Assembly (NCBI GenBank): GCA_040954595.2
Contig: CM082585.2
Span: 2,418,001 to 2,482,000 of the forward strand
DNA length: 64,000 nucleotides
Direction: 5' to 3'
DNA from: Balanoglossus misakiensis
Lineage: Eukaryota > Hemichordata
The notes under the pieces were generated by a model. That model was given only the letters and a program-made list of their open reading frames with translations. It searched no databases and was not told the DNA's origin. Each line of letters begins with the position of its first letter. The first letter of the stretch is position 1. Both the position numbers and the translations under genes were made by a program. Positions 37,190 through 47,157 of this stretch are shown here, piece by piece.

Positions 37190-38005
37190 GTGAGCATCAA
37201 AAGCTACACCATTTACAAAGTTTGAAAGGTCAGGTGAAAAACCTACATAACAAAAAGGCTGATCAGCTATACTGTTACATGAGCCAGATTCTGCTACATC
37301 TTGGAAAATCCCCTCTCCCCCTGGTGCTGCAGGCCATTCCCTGGGTTTTTTTGGTGTTTCGTCCCTGAATTCTTTATCGTTAAAGGGGCAATCTGTGGAA
37401 GCATGCCGTGTTTCCTAATGCCTAAAGCGCAAACAGGCGGAGCAGACATGCTTTTCCAATTTGCCCTCCACTACATGATCAGAGATTTGGCTACATTTGT
37501 GATCTTGAAAGGCAGAGCAATAGCGAGAGTGACGGTTTTTCTTAGCGCTAGGCTTAACTGGTTGATCCACACTAATTTGGGGAGGGTTTCTGACGAATCT
37601 GGTATGCAGGTTGTCAAAATCGTCGCCCCACACCAACAACCCCTGCTCAAGGTATTGTAAAATAATTATTGAGTGGTATTTACGGACCCTCTCCCAAGAA
37701 TACAACTGAGCGTCAGTGACAATGTTTTGCAAGTTTGCTAAACGATTGACAGTGGAAGCATTATCTAAACTCATCCCTAATATGATGTCACATGAATCCT
37801 TCAAATCTTCTTTGGCACTACACTTCACCAAACCAGAAAACTGACATTTTTGATGTCCTGTACTATAGGGTGCACTCACTGGCAAAGCCTTCAATATGTT
37901 GAAGTTGGCCAGTAAGGTAGATATATAGATAGATTCAGTTCACCCGATACCAGCTGTGGTAAAGTCAATTCATCATAAGTAATTGCCTCTGGTTTGTGCG
38001 GGTTG
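37190..38005 (-). pseudogene. gag-like protein, decayed (DIRS copy A)
   Basis: Structural protein that would package element RNA. The readable core is 37894-37415 (159 codons). It contains YSWERVRKYHSIIILQYLEQG, a block typical of gag-like proteins of this kind in invertebrates, and a C-terminal Cys/His cluster (C-S-A-F-Q-D-H-K-C ... H-V-C-S-A-C) interrupted by a stop at about 37415. Beyond the stop the same frame still reads sensibly (TDCPFNDKEF). Upstream, YDELTLPQLVSGEL near 37950-37990 belongs to the N-terminal half but is in another frame. The N-terminus could not be fixed. Confidence 0.7.
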
Positions 38006-38030
38006 GGGTCTCGGATTTATTTGTGTGGCC

Positions 38031-38282
38031 ATGGTATGTACATGAGAACCCTGTCTGTTGGTTTCCTCTTGGCGCCACTTTTTATTCTTTTACCTTTTGT
38101 CCTGGCGGTAGTCGATGGCTGGAGAAGCCTGTTCCTCGTCCTCGTGCGCGGAGCGTTCCGTTTCTCTACCTGTTTCTTCCCGTCGCCATGTCTGCTGTCT
38201 GCATCGTCGCTGGAGAAGTAGTATGTGCATGTGTATATGTGCGATGTTCGCGTTGTTCGTGTATTTCTTTCAACAAACTCCG
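38031..38282. other. junction stretch between DIRS copy A and the gypsy fragment
   Basis: On the minus strand an open frame runs through here with a very basic composition (KKQVEKRNAPRTRTRNR, then TKGKRIKSGAKRKPTDR). It resembles the basic N-terminal tails of DIRS gag proteins, but its first ATG lies inside the preceding gypsy tail. The exact breakpoint between the two elements cannot be placed. Confidence 0.4.
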
Positions 38283-39100
38283 AAATCAGTTCTTTCCACA
38301 TTGAGTGTCTACATAGTCCTGGAATCTTACTGGTCTTCTCACAACGCGTCCTCTGGAAGTGGTTTTCACTGACTGGTTGCCTGTGGCATCTGCTTGCGTC
38401 ATACTGCTACAAACCGAGTTAGGATTGGTTACCGTCATCTCTTTGAGAGGTTTTACATCTGGCGTAGTTTCTTCAACAGCAGGTGGTTGACAATGCTTTA
38501 CAAGCAGGTGGTCATCAGCGACATCTGGAACAACTGGCATTTCTTTTGTTTTCCTGGTCACGGCGGTTTCTACGGTACATGTGTCCATCTGACTCGACAA
38601 TATATGATCGTGGTGTATTTGCTCTGGACTGTACAACTGCTGGTTTCCATCCTTTGGGTGTCTTCATCCTCACAAACTCATCGTTTGATAAACTGGGCAG
38701 ATGTTTGGCATGCTGGTCATGATATTATTTCTGTCTTTGTTTCAATGTTTCTAGGCTTGGCTTTACATTCTCAACTTGTTTGGGCTTCAGCAAAATCTCG
38801 CTGGTTGGAAAGAGTGTTTTTGGTTCTCCTACCCATGAGTCTCTGCCCAGGTGATCCCAACTGACTGTCACGTGGTATGTTTCTATGATCCAGCAGAGCT
38901 AAATATGGATCCTTGTTATTTCGCTTGGCTTTCTTCATAAGCGATAAATTTGCACTTTTGACTGCATTTTCTGCCATGCCATTAGATTTGGGGTATCTTG
39001 GACTTGATGTGACATGTTCAAATCCATAGGCAGCTGCAAACTTGACATGTATATTTTTGAGCTGAACAATAAACTTGTTTAATACTTTACTTGCCAAAAT
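38283..39100 (-). pseudogene. gypsy-type integrase C-terminal fragment
   Basis: On the minus strand, 39097-38771 encodes the end of an integrase catalytic core of Ty3/gypsy type: FEHVTSSPRYPKSNGMAENA, whose Glu fits the last catalytic acid, then KDPYLALLDHRNIPRD and LMGRRTKNTL. A second block in another frame (about 38760-38570) has QHAKHLPSLSNDEFVRMK, TPRSYIVESDG and YRRNRRD. A third (38636-38286) ends RGRVVRRPVRFQDY, the usual polyprotein tail. At least two frameshifts separate the blocks. Gag, protease, RT, RNase H and most of integrase are missing, and no LTR was recognised. It is a dead fragment. Confidence 0.88.
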
Positions 39101-39804
39101 AAAACAACTCGTGAGTGACTTGGTCAGTTGTCATGGTTCAGTATGTAAAAAATGAAATAATACATTTTATGGGTACGTACCCATACAATGTGACGTTACT
39201 TGCGCAGTTAGTTGTTGTTAGAGTAAACAAAAGATCACGTGATTGTGACGTTACAGTTTTTCGTGTAGTATGGGCGGTTCATTCAAACATGTTGTTTACC
39301 ATCGGACCTTTTCTATGAAACCTTATATCGTTATATGGGCAAATTCAACCCGAATCCATGGGTAGGGCAATTCTTTTCATGTTAAAGGTTTGTTCATCGA
39401 TATTTATTTCACAAAGAAAAAAATATATATCCAAAATGGTATTTGCCATCAACTGGGCAGTTAAACATAGCTGAATGAAGTACAGTAATCTAAAAGACAT
39501 ATATAAAGCGATGATATCTCCATTACTCGAATTTCAATTTTAATGGCAACATCTCCCGTAAAATGCGGACCTCACTTTAGGTATTTGTTGATGCAGCGTT
39601 ATTTTCATTGTATGTATTACCCTTGTTTGATAAGTTCCCTTTTATGAGATCTGACTTTCACTATAATAGACACAATGCTGGCTATCAACCGGAAATTGCG
39701 TCACTTCCTCATTTCATTCGTTGAACAAAGAATCGCGTCAAGGACACAGTGGTCCCATTGAGGGAATACACAAGAAAAAGTCTACACCGGAGTATATGGC
39801 CATA
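39101..39804. other. no recognised feature
   Basis: AT-rich sequence between the gypsy fragment and a CA microsatellite. Short frames only; no splice-flanked exon or repeat family member recognised. Confidence 0.5.
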
Positions 39805-39893
39805 TACAGACAGACAGACAGACACACACACACACACAAACAAACACACTCACGCACACACACACACACACATACACACACATACACACACAG
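39805..39893. repeat. CA/CAGA microsatellite
   Basis: CAGA repeats run into CACACA tracts with a few interruptions (ACAAACAAAC, ACACATACACAC). Open frames over it are low-complexity artefacts. Confidence 0.95.
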
Positions 39894-40049
39894 CAAGAGA
39901 TCAATGGGCGAGCACTGACTGACCCATAAGCTGCCAATGGCATATGTACTGTACATACACTAAATAGAACAGCTGGCCTCTTTAAAACTTAGCCAGTTAT
40001 GTAATCATTCAGGAATTTGCTGTGTATATAAACAACAAAATAAAGTAAA

Positions 40050-40362
40050 TACACACCACTTCGCAAAGCAATCTGACCAGTAGTTCTTGGGTTACTGAGT
40101 TATGACCAAATTCACATTTTCCATCTAATTTGCATATTTTGGGCAATGACAATTTCATTTGAACAAACTCCCATCTACAGCCCAGCCTGCATCTGGCACA
40201 CCAAATATCAAGGTGATACACGCAGTGGTTTTCAAGTTTTTGATGTGGACGGACATACAGACATACATCCATACATACATACATACATACATAAATACAT
40301 GCAGACGCAACCGATCCCATAAGGTCCCATGGTATATATGCCTATACCAATGGGACCTAACA
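40050..40362 (-). repeat. dispersed GGTCCCAT repeat, copy 1 (minus)
   Basis: Read on the minus strand it starts TTAGGTCCCATTGGTATA, followed by the complementary TATATACCATGGGACC, so the head folds into a hairpin. Then come GGTTGCGTCTGCATG, a TATG-type microsatellite (plus strand near 40262-40295), GTCCGTCCACATC, and CAAAAACTTGAAAACC. The same order occurs on the plus strand from 42984, which establishes the family. The match fades near 40050. No coding capacity. Confidence 0.85.
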
Positions 40363-41213
40363 ACCTTGAATCCGCAGGCAGCCCGTTGATATCTGTGAAT
40401 AAGGAGGGTAGAAATTGTGCAAATTATTTCAAACATCAAAAATGAGTTAAGATGGTGCTGTATATCATGTGTATTACTTTGCATGTTTTTGATACGTTGT
40501 GCGTTATTTTGAACGCCTTAAAGGGAAAGTTAAGTCGAACCGATTTAGTATTATGTGTTAGCAATGGGTTCAGTTATTCAGGGGAATAAACATTTCGCCT
40601 TCTCAGACTCATGTGATTTTGCACAAAAAGGGAAAGAGATTCTTCGATATCAAATGATGTCAGACGTGCTCAGACGGCAGTTACGTTGGCATTCAAATTT
40701 CCAGATGACGGGCAACTTCAGCAACGTGGTGCAGACAAATACTGTGCAGACGAAATGCAATGAGGTTGATGAGGCCCCATACCTGATACATGTTGTGTAT
40801 TTGGCGGTTATAAAGTAAAAACATACTCCGAAAAACTTTTGCCGAAATATCTGAAAATGACAACGCCGTGGGTTACATGGCCAGATCACGTGTTTAATAG
40901 TAAAGAATTGGCAGAAGATACATTCTAGGGCTACATCAAATTATACTTTTTGAATCAAAAAGTGCTTTCATGATTTCTATGATAACAAGATGTGAATATT
41001 ATTATTTGATAACAAATCTCTCCTCACAAAAGAATAGAAAGGTTTGGAGCATTATCATTTTGTCAAGTCTGTCCAGAGGCACATACTGCCTTATGATGAT
41101 TACATAGGCCTAATTAATTAATTTTTTCCTTAAAGGGACAAAGTCTCTCTCTCGCTGCCCCCTTTCCATTGATTATGTTTGATTCAACACACCCTGTGTA
41201 TATATAGTGAATC
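40363..41213. other. no recognised feature
   Basis: Mixed unique sequence. Frames at 40555-40818 (plus) and 40650-40889 (minus) lack recognised motifs and overlap each other. Confidence 0.45.
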
Positions 41214-41356
41214 AACGTTCGACCACACATGTTTGTAGGATATGAGAGTCAAAATCTCGCCCAAATGAATAAACGGTAGAGACCGATTATTCATTTTGGC
41301 GAGTTTTTCACTCTCGTGTCTGCATGTGGGATGAAAGGTGTGTGTGGTCGAACGTT
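41214..41356. repeat. 143-bp imperfect inverted repeat (hairpin)
   Basis: The outer ends are AACGTTCGACCACACA on the left and TGTGTGGTCGAACGTT on the right, perfectly complementary. The inner parts also pair (CTCGCCCAAATGAATAA with TTATTCATTTTGGCGAG, one mismatch), and the turn sits at CGGTAGAGACCG. The arms are about 70 bp with a bulged middle. It could be a small foldback MITE or a transcribed hairpin. Confidence 0.85.
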
Positions 41357-41360
41357 TAGT

Positions 41361-42066
41361 CAGGTGGAAATTTCAGAAAATGAGCATTTTAAAAGCATGT
41401 CAGGCATTTTTTGGTACAAGCTGGGAACAAGTTGTTTTTGGATATTTCGAATACGCTGATTTCGAAGTTGCCTGTTCCCAAAAATTCTTTTCACGTTTTC
41501 ATGTCGAAAATGGCAAATTAATTTGTGACGTCATAATTTCAAAATACCTAAAAGAAAACGCTGTTTGTAGCCATTATGGCGCAATATCACAGGTCAACAC
41601 CATAATAGTCTATTGAAATCATATTCTTATATTCATTTAAATATTTTTAAACAATTTTTTTAATTTAGAAACATTTTGTGAATTGGTAAAATGCTAATTT
41701 ATGTTAATTAGGTCCAGGTGGAAATTTCAGAAAATGAGCATTTTAAAAGCATGTCATTCATTTTTTTGGTACAAGCTGGGAACAAGTTGTTTTTGGATAT
41801 TTCGAATACGCTGATTTCGAATTTGCCTGTTCCCAAAAATTCTTTTCACGTTTTCATGTCGAAAATGGCAAATTAATTTGTGACGTCATAATTTCAAAAT
41901 ACCTAAAAGAAAACGCTGTTTGTAGCCATTATGGTGCAATATCACAGGTCAACACCATAATAGTCTATTGAAATCATATTCTTATATTCATTTAAATATT
42001 TTAAGCATTTTTTTAAATTTAGAAACGTTTGGTGAATTGGTAAAAATGCTAATTTATGTTAATTAG
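41361..42066. repeat. 353-bp tandem duplication
   Basis: CAGGTGGAAATTTCAG begins copies at 41361 and 41714. The copies differ by few substitutions and small indels (for example GCATGTCAGGCATTTTTT versus GCATGTCATTCATTTTTT). Both include TTTGTGACGTCATAATTTC, with an intact CRE-like TGACGTCA. An older copy in inverse orientation lies at 47031-47157. The frame 41338-41616 is within the repeat and is not taken as a gene. Confidence 0.92.
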
Positions 42067-42894
42067 GTGACACGCCCATCTAAAATCAATGGTCTACAAA
42101 AGAGAGCCAACAGTGTTAATGAGGTGTCTATTGCAATGTTTTCAGGGTCAAGGAATTCAAATATGCAATCGATTACCTTGTCAGACAAGGTGCAGCATGG
42201 AAAATATGCAAAATTAGCTCAATTACTCACGATGTCATGCTAAAATTGACAATTGAAAGCTAATGATACGACTATGGCCTGTGAGGTGTCTATTCACATG
42301 TTTTTTGGCAAATGTTTGCATTTTAATGAATAACTGAAATGAAACTTTTCATATTTGTATGTAATAGCATGTAAAAAACAACAAAAAACAAACAAAGAAA
42401 CATACACAACGAGGATTTAGTTTAGACTGTACATGCTCGTTGGTAACATCGTGACCGATCGCTCCGTTAAAAAAACACCAGAACATTGAACGTATGAACG
42501 TTTAGGTCCACAACTCACAAGTTATTGAACTATGAATGTATGTTCAATGTTGTGAAAAGCCAAAAACATACTTTTTGCCAACAAAACTGGCATTTGTTAA
42601 CGTACAAGTTGTTCATTAATAGCGAAAGCATCGTATGGCCACACTCACATTATGCCAGCACCGTATATTCATGCTTAGTTATAAGACGTTGAATGCACAC
42701 TGTCACTGATGGCCCGACGTCCTCGGTGTTTTATTGAAACCCGGTCTCTAACAACAATTTCTCTTCATAAGTAAAGAGTAATGTGTATTTTTATTACGTT
42801 TTTATATATGATACTGTGTGCAAAGTGAAGATTGTGTCAGTGAGGCAACATATATACATGTATGTTTAATCCACTTGGGTGTCGTACTTGGCTC
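42067..42894. other. no recognised feature
   Basis: AT-rich unique sequence with no exon-like segment, repeat family or RNA gene that I can support. Confidence 0.45.
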
Positions 42895-42978
42895 AGATGT
42901 GCGTTAATGTGTACTAAACAAATTCAGATAGCGAGCCACAATATCTGTTGATGAGTTTCCATGGCAGCCATTTTTTCA
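42895..42978 (+). repeat. old dispersed repeat, left part (interrupted copy)
   Basis: ACTTGGCTCAGATGTGCG through GAGTTTCCATGGCAGCC matches the minus strand of 46465-46553 at high identity. The continuation of the family is found at 44496-44655, so this copy is split by the insertion between. Confidence 0.8.
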
Positions 42979-43533
42979 TTTTTTAGGTCCCATTGGTATA
43001 GGCCTATATACCATGGGACCTTATGGGATGGGTTGCGTCTGTATGTATGTATGGATGGATGGATGTATGGATGTATGGATGTATGTCTGTATGTCCGTCC
43101 ACATCAAAAACTTGAAAACCGCTGCGCGTATCACCTCAATATTTGGTGTGTAGGTGCAGGCAGGGCTGTAGATGGGAGTTTGTCCAAACGAAGTTGCCAG
43201 GCCCAAAAATATGCAAATTAGCTTGGAAATTGTGAAATTGATCAAAACTCTGTAAGTCAACAACTACTGGTCAGATTGCTTTGAAAATTGGTATGCATGT
43301 ACCTTATGTCAACCTCACACCGACCTGTAAGTGTTAAGTTGATATCATGGATGTTTTATTTTTTATGATTTTTTTAGTCTTTTTATTAAATTTATACCTT
43401 TACTTATACCTCAATGGTTAAGCTATGTCCACGTCTTATTGTGGAATTCTGGTCTGTGCAATAGTCCTGTACAGTGACTGTCTATTGGTCAGTGAGCACA
43501 ACGGGGCCAAAATAAAAGGCAAATTTTTGGGCT

Positions 43534-44425
43534 CACCTGTAACACCTGCTTAACACATTAATTATGTGCATACCTAATTCCGGGCTAACTAATAGGGCTA
43601 GAGGTTTCGTTCTTGTGGGACATGGACCAGTATAGGGTCAAAATTTCTTGCCCAAATTTTGGGTGACCTCAGGTGACCTTTGACCTACTTTCCTATATCT
43701 CGGCATCCAGAGCAGGTACAGACTTGGCGTTTGGGGGGTTGGGACTAAAATTGAAAAGCCAAAATATAGGTCACCTGTGACACCTGCATATCTCATTAAT
43801 TATGTGCATACCTAATTCCAGGCTAACCAATAGGGCTATAGGTTTTGTTTTTGTTGAACATGGACCAGTATAGGGTCAAAATTTCTTGCCCAAATTTTGC
43901 ATGACCTCAGGTGACCTTTGACCTACTTTTCCATATCTTGGCATCCAGAGCAGGTACAGACTTGGCGTTTGGGGGGTTGGGACTAAAATTGAAAAGCCAA
44001 AATTGGGGGTCACCTGTGACACCTGCATATCTCATTAATTATGTGCATCCCTAATTCCAGGCTAACCAATAAGGCTATAGGTTTGGTTTTTATTGAACAT
44101 GGACCAGTATAAGGTCAAAATTTCTTGCCCAAATTTTGCATGAGCTCAGGTGACCTTTGACCTACTTTATCATATCTTGGCACCCAGAGCAGGTACAGAC
44201 TTGGCGTTTGGAGGGTTGGGACTAAAATTGAAAAGCCAAAATTGGGGGTCACCTGTGACACCTGCATATCTCATTAATGATGTGCATACCTAATTTCAGG
44301 CTAACCAATAGGGCTATAGGTTTGGTTTTTGTTGAACATGGACCAGTATAGGGTCAAAATTTCTTGCCCAAATTTTGCATGACCTCAGGTGACCTTTGAC
44401 CTACTTTTCCATATCTTGGCATCGA
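43534..44425 (+). repeat. 239-bp tandem repeat, about 3.7 copies
   Basis: CACCTGTAACACCTGC or CACCTGTGACACCTGC begins units at 43534, 43772, 44011 and 44250 (period 238-239). Each unit contains ACATGGACCAGTATA, GGTCAAAATTTCTTGCCC and the DR1-like TGACCTTTGACCT. Diverged members of the same family lie at 50035-50215 and 51690-52200. Confidence 0.95.
43674..44402 (-). promoter_or_regulatory. four perfect DR1 motifs, one per 239-bp repeat unit
   Basis: The minus strand reads AGGTCAAAGGTCA (two AGGTCA half-sites spaced by one base) at 43674-43686, 43912-43924, 44151-44163 and 44390-44402. DR1 is the established binding site type for RXR-containing dimers, HNF4 and COUP-TF-like receptors. In three of the four copies a further AGGTCA half-site follows in CCTGAGGTCA. 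Binding is not shown here; the motif is only present in sequence. Confidence 0.6.
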
Positions 44426-44495
44426 GAGCAGATATGCTTATTGCTATGTTGCTATGTGCTATGTCCTCAAATGGGACCACAGTGTCCTTGACGCT

Positions 44496-44655
44496 ATTTT
44501 TCAAAATGGCCACCAATACAGATAATCTCACCCACAAAATAACAATTATAAAACACCACAATAAATTCATATTACAATATTTGAAACAAGAAACTGCTCA
44601 AAGAGTAATTTTCAAAATATATATCATCACTAAACTAGTTATAGGGGTAAATACA
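44496..44655 (+). repeat. old dispersed repeat, right part (interrupted copy)
   Basis: ATTTTTCAAAATGGCCACC through CTAAACTAGTTATAGGGG matches the minus strand of about 46317-46475 at roughly three quarters identity, and continues the repeat begun at 42895. Confidence 0.75.
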
Positions 44656-46299
44656 GGATCAAGATTCAGTCGCTAAAGAAATTCAAGTTTGGTAATAACC
44701 CCGGTTACAACAAACTTAGTTAAAACACTGTATAACCATATATATATTATAATAGTGGCCTGGCATAAACACAATTTTCGTAACATTTGGGCATTTTGTG
44801 ATAAAAGTTTAACAAGTAAAGCTCAGTTGATTCGTTATTTTCCCCATAAAAATATCTTTGATGAACAAAATTCCAAATTTAGTCAACCCAGGAAAAAACG
44901 GCATCTTGTTTCTCAACCTTATAAATTGATCTGACCAGTTTCAATCAGTGCAGAATCCAGCTTTTCTATTTTATCTTCATCAAATGATTCATGCAAATAA
45001 AGAATCACTTCCCCATAAAATGGTGGCAGAAAGCAAGTATCATGACAGTCGATTGGTTTGTTAAAGTTACTATAGAAACAAACTATGTCTAGGGTGCATG
45101 TACATAGATAGATGTTAGGAATCAAAATCAAAATCTGTTTCAAACTTTTCATCCAATACTTGTCCTTCGGAAAGCGTTTTGATGAAGTCGCTTGAAGTGC
45201 TTTGTATTGCTCATGTTATCGATAATTTTAATCGCACCTTGATGATAGTCAGCAGTTCTATTTTGACATGTTATTTTGTGTATTTTTGAACCCCCAAAAT
45301 CAAAGAATAAAATGATAAAGTGAAAATAAGCTTCAAAACACCAAAAGTCTTCAGGATCACAGCTTTTCTGTAAAGAGTAAGATTTCGCTTACTTCATGCT
45401 ATTAAATGAAATGAAGTTTTCCGTATATCTCTTGCAAAGTCAGATCTTTACACATTGAGATATTAGAATGGAAGTACATTCCAAGTGACTTGTTGGGAGC
45501 CTTGGGGCACCTAATCCCAGAAAATTGCAATAAGACCTGTTTTTCCATTTACCAATCTAAAGGCCAACTGCTTGTATATTTAGTTGGGTTTCTATAATTA
45601 ACACACATTTTTGACAATATTTATGGCATGATGGACACTATTCTCGACAAATAAAATAATGTTGTGTCCTCCGGTGTAATTTTTATGAGTTTGGAATCAT
45701 AGACACCATTTATCTTTTGGTCAACTCTGTTAACAGTCGCCAAAATTGCTGGAGTGGAACTGATACATGATCTAAAGTATCAAGACATATGGTCGATTAT
45801 TAACGTTTCAGCAATTTGACTTAAGTTTCTTTAATTTCCTATGGCATTTTGACAAACATCAACGCCCCGAAAAAACGTTGTCAACGCTGCGGTGGCGATT
45901 GTGGTCGAAACAAAGCCGCGTGGTTCGTTACCCGGGGTCAATTTAGATTGCATTGCGTTTGAGGCCCTATGTCTGTCGACCAATAAACGTGACGACCGCG
46001 GACTCAGTTTGGATCAACGTCTATTTCGGGCAGTGGACTCTCCTATCAAGTTGATAAGGAAATTTTACCAGTCACGAGTAAGCCAAGCCCACATCCGTGT
46101 GCAATTCGAATATATCGGTGATCTGTTTATATGATTATCATTAGCTAAGGTGGTAAACTGTTGTGATTCATATGTGTAATTTACGTACTGCAAGTTAAAT
46201 ATCGCAATTAGCCTAATGTTTGACCATAGACAGTATGGTTTGACTTCTAGAGGAGCACCTATTAATCCGAAAGGGATTAAAAGTTGTGCCTTTAAATTG
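44656..46299. other. AT-rich stretch with two unproven open segments
   Basis: No gene is established. On the minus strand about 45108-44919 is open and reads like a terminal coding exon (SNFNKPIDCHDTCFLPPFYG, then HESFDEDKIEKLDSALIETG, stop). Possible acceptors (ACCCTAG, TTCTATAG) lie upstream. On the plus strand 45853-46131 is open for about 93 codons in a CpG-richer stretch without an ATG near its start; its sequence (for example SLDQRLFRAVDSPIKLIRKF) is not recognised. Either could be an isolated exon or chance. Confidence 0.35.
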
Positions 46300-46553
46300 T
46301 GTTTTGATAACTTACTTACCCCTATAAGTAGTTTAGTAACCATAATATCTTTGCAAATTATTCTTTCCACAGTTCCTTGTATCAAATATAGTAATCTAAA
46401 TTTAATTTGGTGTTTACAGATGTTATTTGGTGGGTGAAATTATCTGTATTGGTGGCCATTTTGAAAAATTGGTTGCCATGGAAACTCCTCAACAGATATT
46501 TAGTGGCTCCCTATCTGAATTTTTTTAGTACACATTAACACACATCTGAGCCA
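46300..46553 (-). repeat. old dispersed repeat, uninterrupted inverse copy
   Basis: Read on the minus strand it joins the two halves found at 42895-42978 and 44496-44655 without the 1.5-kb insertion. It therefore serves as the empty-site reference. Confidence 0.8.
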
Positions 46554-47030
46554 AGTTTGGTGCTTTTATCACAAAATGCACAATCGCTATGAAAATTAGG
46601 GTTTGGCCGCTCCACTACAGGGCTTTAGACGGCCATATTGAATTGCCACATCGAGGCTCTTATCTCAAAATGAACTTCACACTTGAAGTGTTGTTTTGAA
46701 CAAGGTTTAAGTCCTTTATTAAAATAAAGAAAAGGTAATTTTTTTTCCAATGATTGTGAGTTTTTAGTACATGTACTGTTACACCTAGCTTTATTATTAT
46801 TTGTTAGCCAAAAATCAACGAATTATTCATACAATATGCAAATTTTTGCATAATTATTGTTTTATTGTTGCTAGTTTGTGTTTATAGAACCAAAAAAGTT
46901 GTTGTTGTAAACATGTAGTTTATTTTCATTGTTTAAGGAGGTACGTGAACATTTCTTTGATGCTATTCATGTGAGAATTGCGATCCTTGGCGGCCATATT
47001 TGATTTGCCAAAACGAGGCTCTTATCTCAA
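46554..47030. other. no gene; short repeated segment
   Basis: GGCCATATTGAATTGCCAC...GAGGCTCTTATCTCAAAA near 46632 recurs as GGCCATATTTGATTTGCCAA...GAGGCTCTTATCTCAAAA near 46992. Nothing else is recognised. Confidence 0.5.
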
Positions 47031-47157
47031 AAAGATCTTTTGGGAACAGGCATTTTTGAAATCAGCGTAGTCGAATTGACCAAAAAACATATTTGGTTTG
47101 CTTGTACCAAAAAATGCCAGAGGGGGTCACAATTTCTCAAATCTCCACCTGACTATT
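47031..47157 (-). repeat. inverse diverged copy of the 353-bp repeat
   Basis: Its minus strand reads AGTCAGGTGGAGATTTGAG, then GGCATTTTTTGGTACAAGC, then CTACGCTGATTTC and TGCCTGTTCCCAAAA, the order seen at 41359-41500. Confidence 0.8.

Larger units (their letters stand above)
34840..38030 (-). mobile_element. decayed DIRS-type tyrosine-recombinase retroelement (copy A)
   Basis: Read on the minus strand, the order is gag-like (about 38000-37200), reverse transcriptase plus RNase H (about 37130-35360), then tyrosine recombinase (about 35345-34850). This order, without integrase or aspartic protease, is that of DIRS-type elements. The 3' side is cut inside the recombinase. The 5' side meets a gypsy fragment at about 38.0-38.3 kb. 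Frameshifts and stops are present in all parts. No terminal repeats were identified. It belongs to a different subfamily from the plus-strand copy at 60953-64000: the gag proteins share little that I can see. Confidence 0.85.
42979..44495 (+). mobile_element. ~1.5-kb insertion with 8-bp target duplication, nested in an older repeat
   Basis: The host repeat is interrupted here. The inverted copy at 46300-46553 is uninterrupted and reads ATTTTTCA once, while this copy has ATTTTTTCA at 42970-42978 and ATTTTTCA at 44496-44503, which fits an 8-bp target duplication. The insert starts TTAGGTCCCATTGG and ends near AATGGGACCACAGTG, so GGTCCCATT is inverted near both ends. The head shares the hairpin, the GTATG-type microsatellite and flanking sequence with the dispersed repeat at 40050-40362. 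The rest is a 239-bp tandem repeat. There is no coding capacity. The 8-bp duplication would suit hAT or similar groups, but the ends are not diagnostic. Confidence 0.65.

Noticed and set aside
34937-37660. Plus-strand open frames of 74-120 codons over DIRS copy A
   Set aside because: They are antisense shadows of the minus-strand RT, RNase H and recombinase.
38017-38864. Overlapping frames around the gypsy tail, including a 156-codon plus-strand frame
   Set aside because: The minus-strand blocks match gypsy polyprotein motifs; the plus-strand frames are antisense shadows.
39721-39956. Open frames across the CA microsatellite
   Set aside because: Low-complexity translation of the microsatellite on both strands.
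41338-41616. 92-codon frame in the first copy of the 353-bp repeat
   Set aside because: It begins in the neighbouring hairpin and is not maintained in the second repeat copy.
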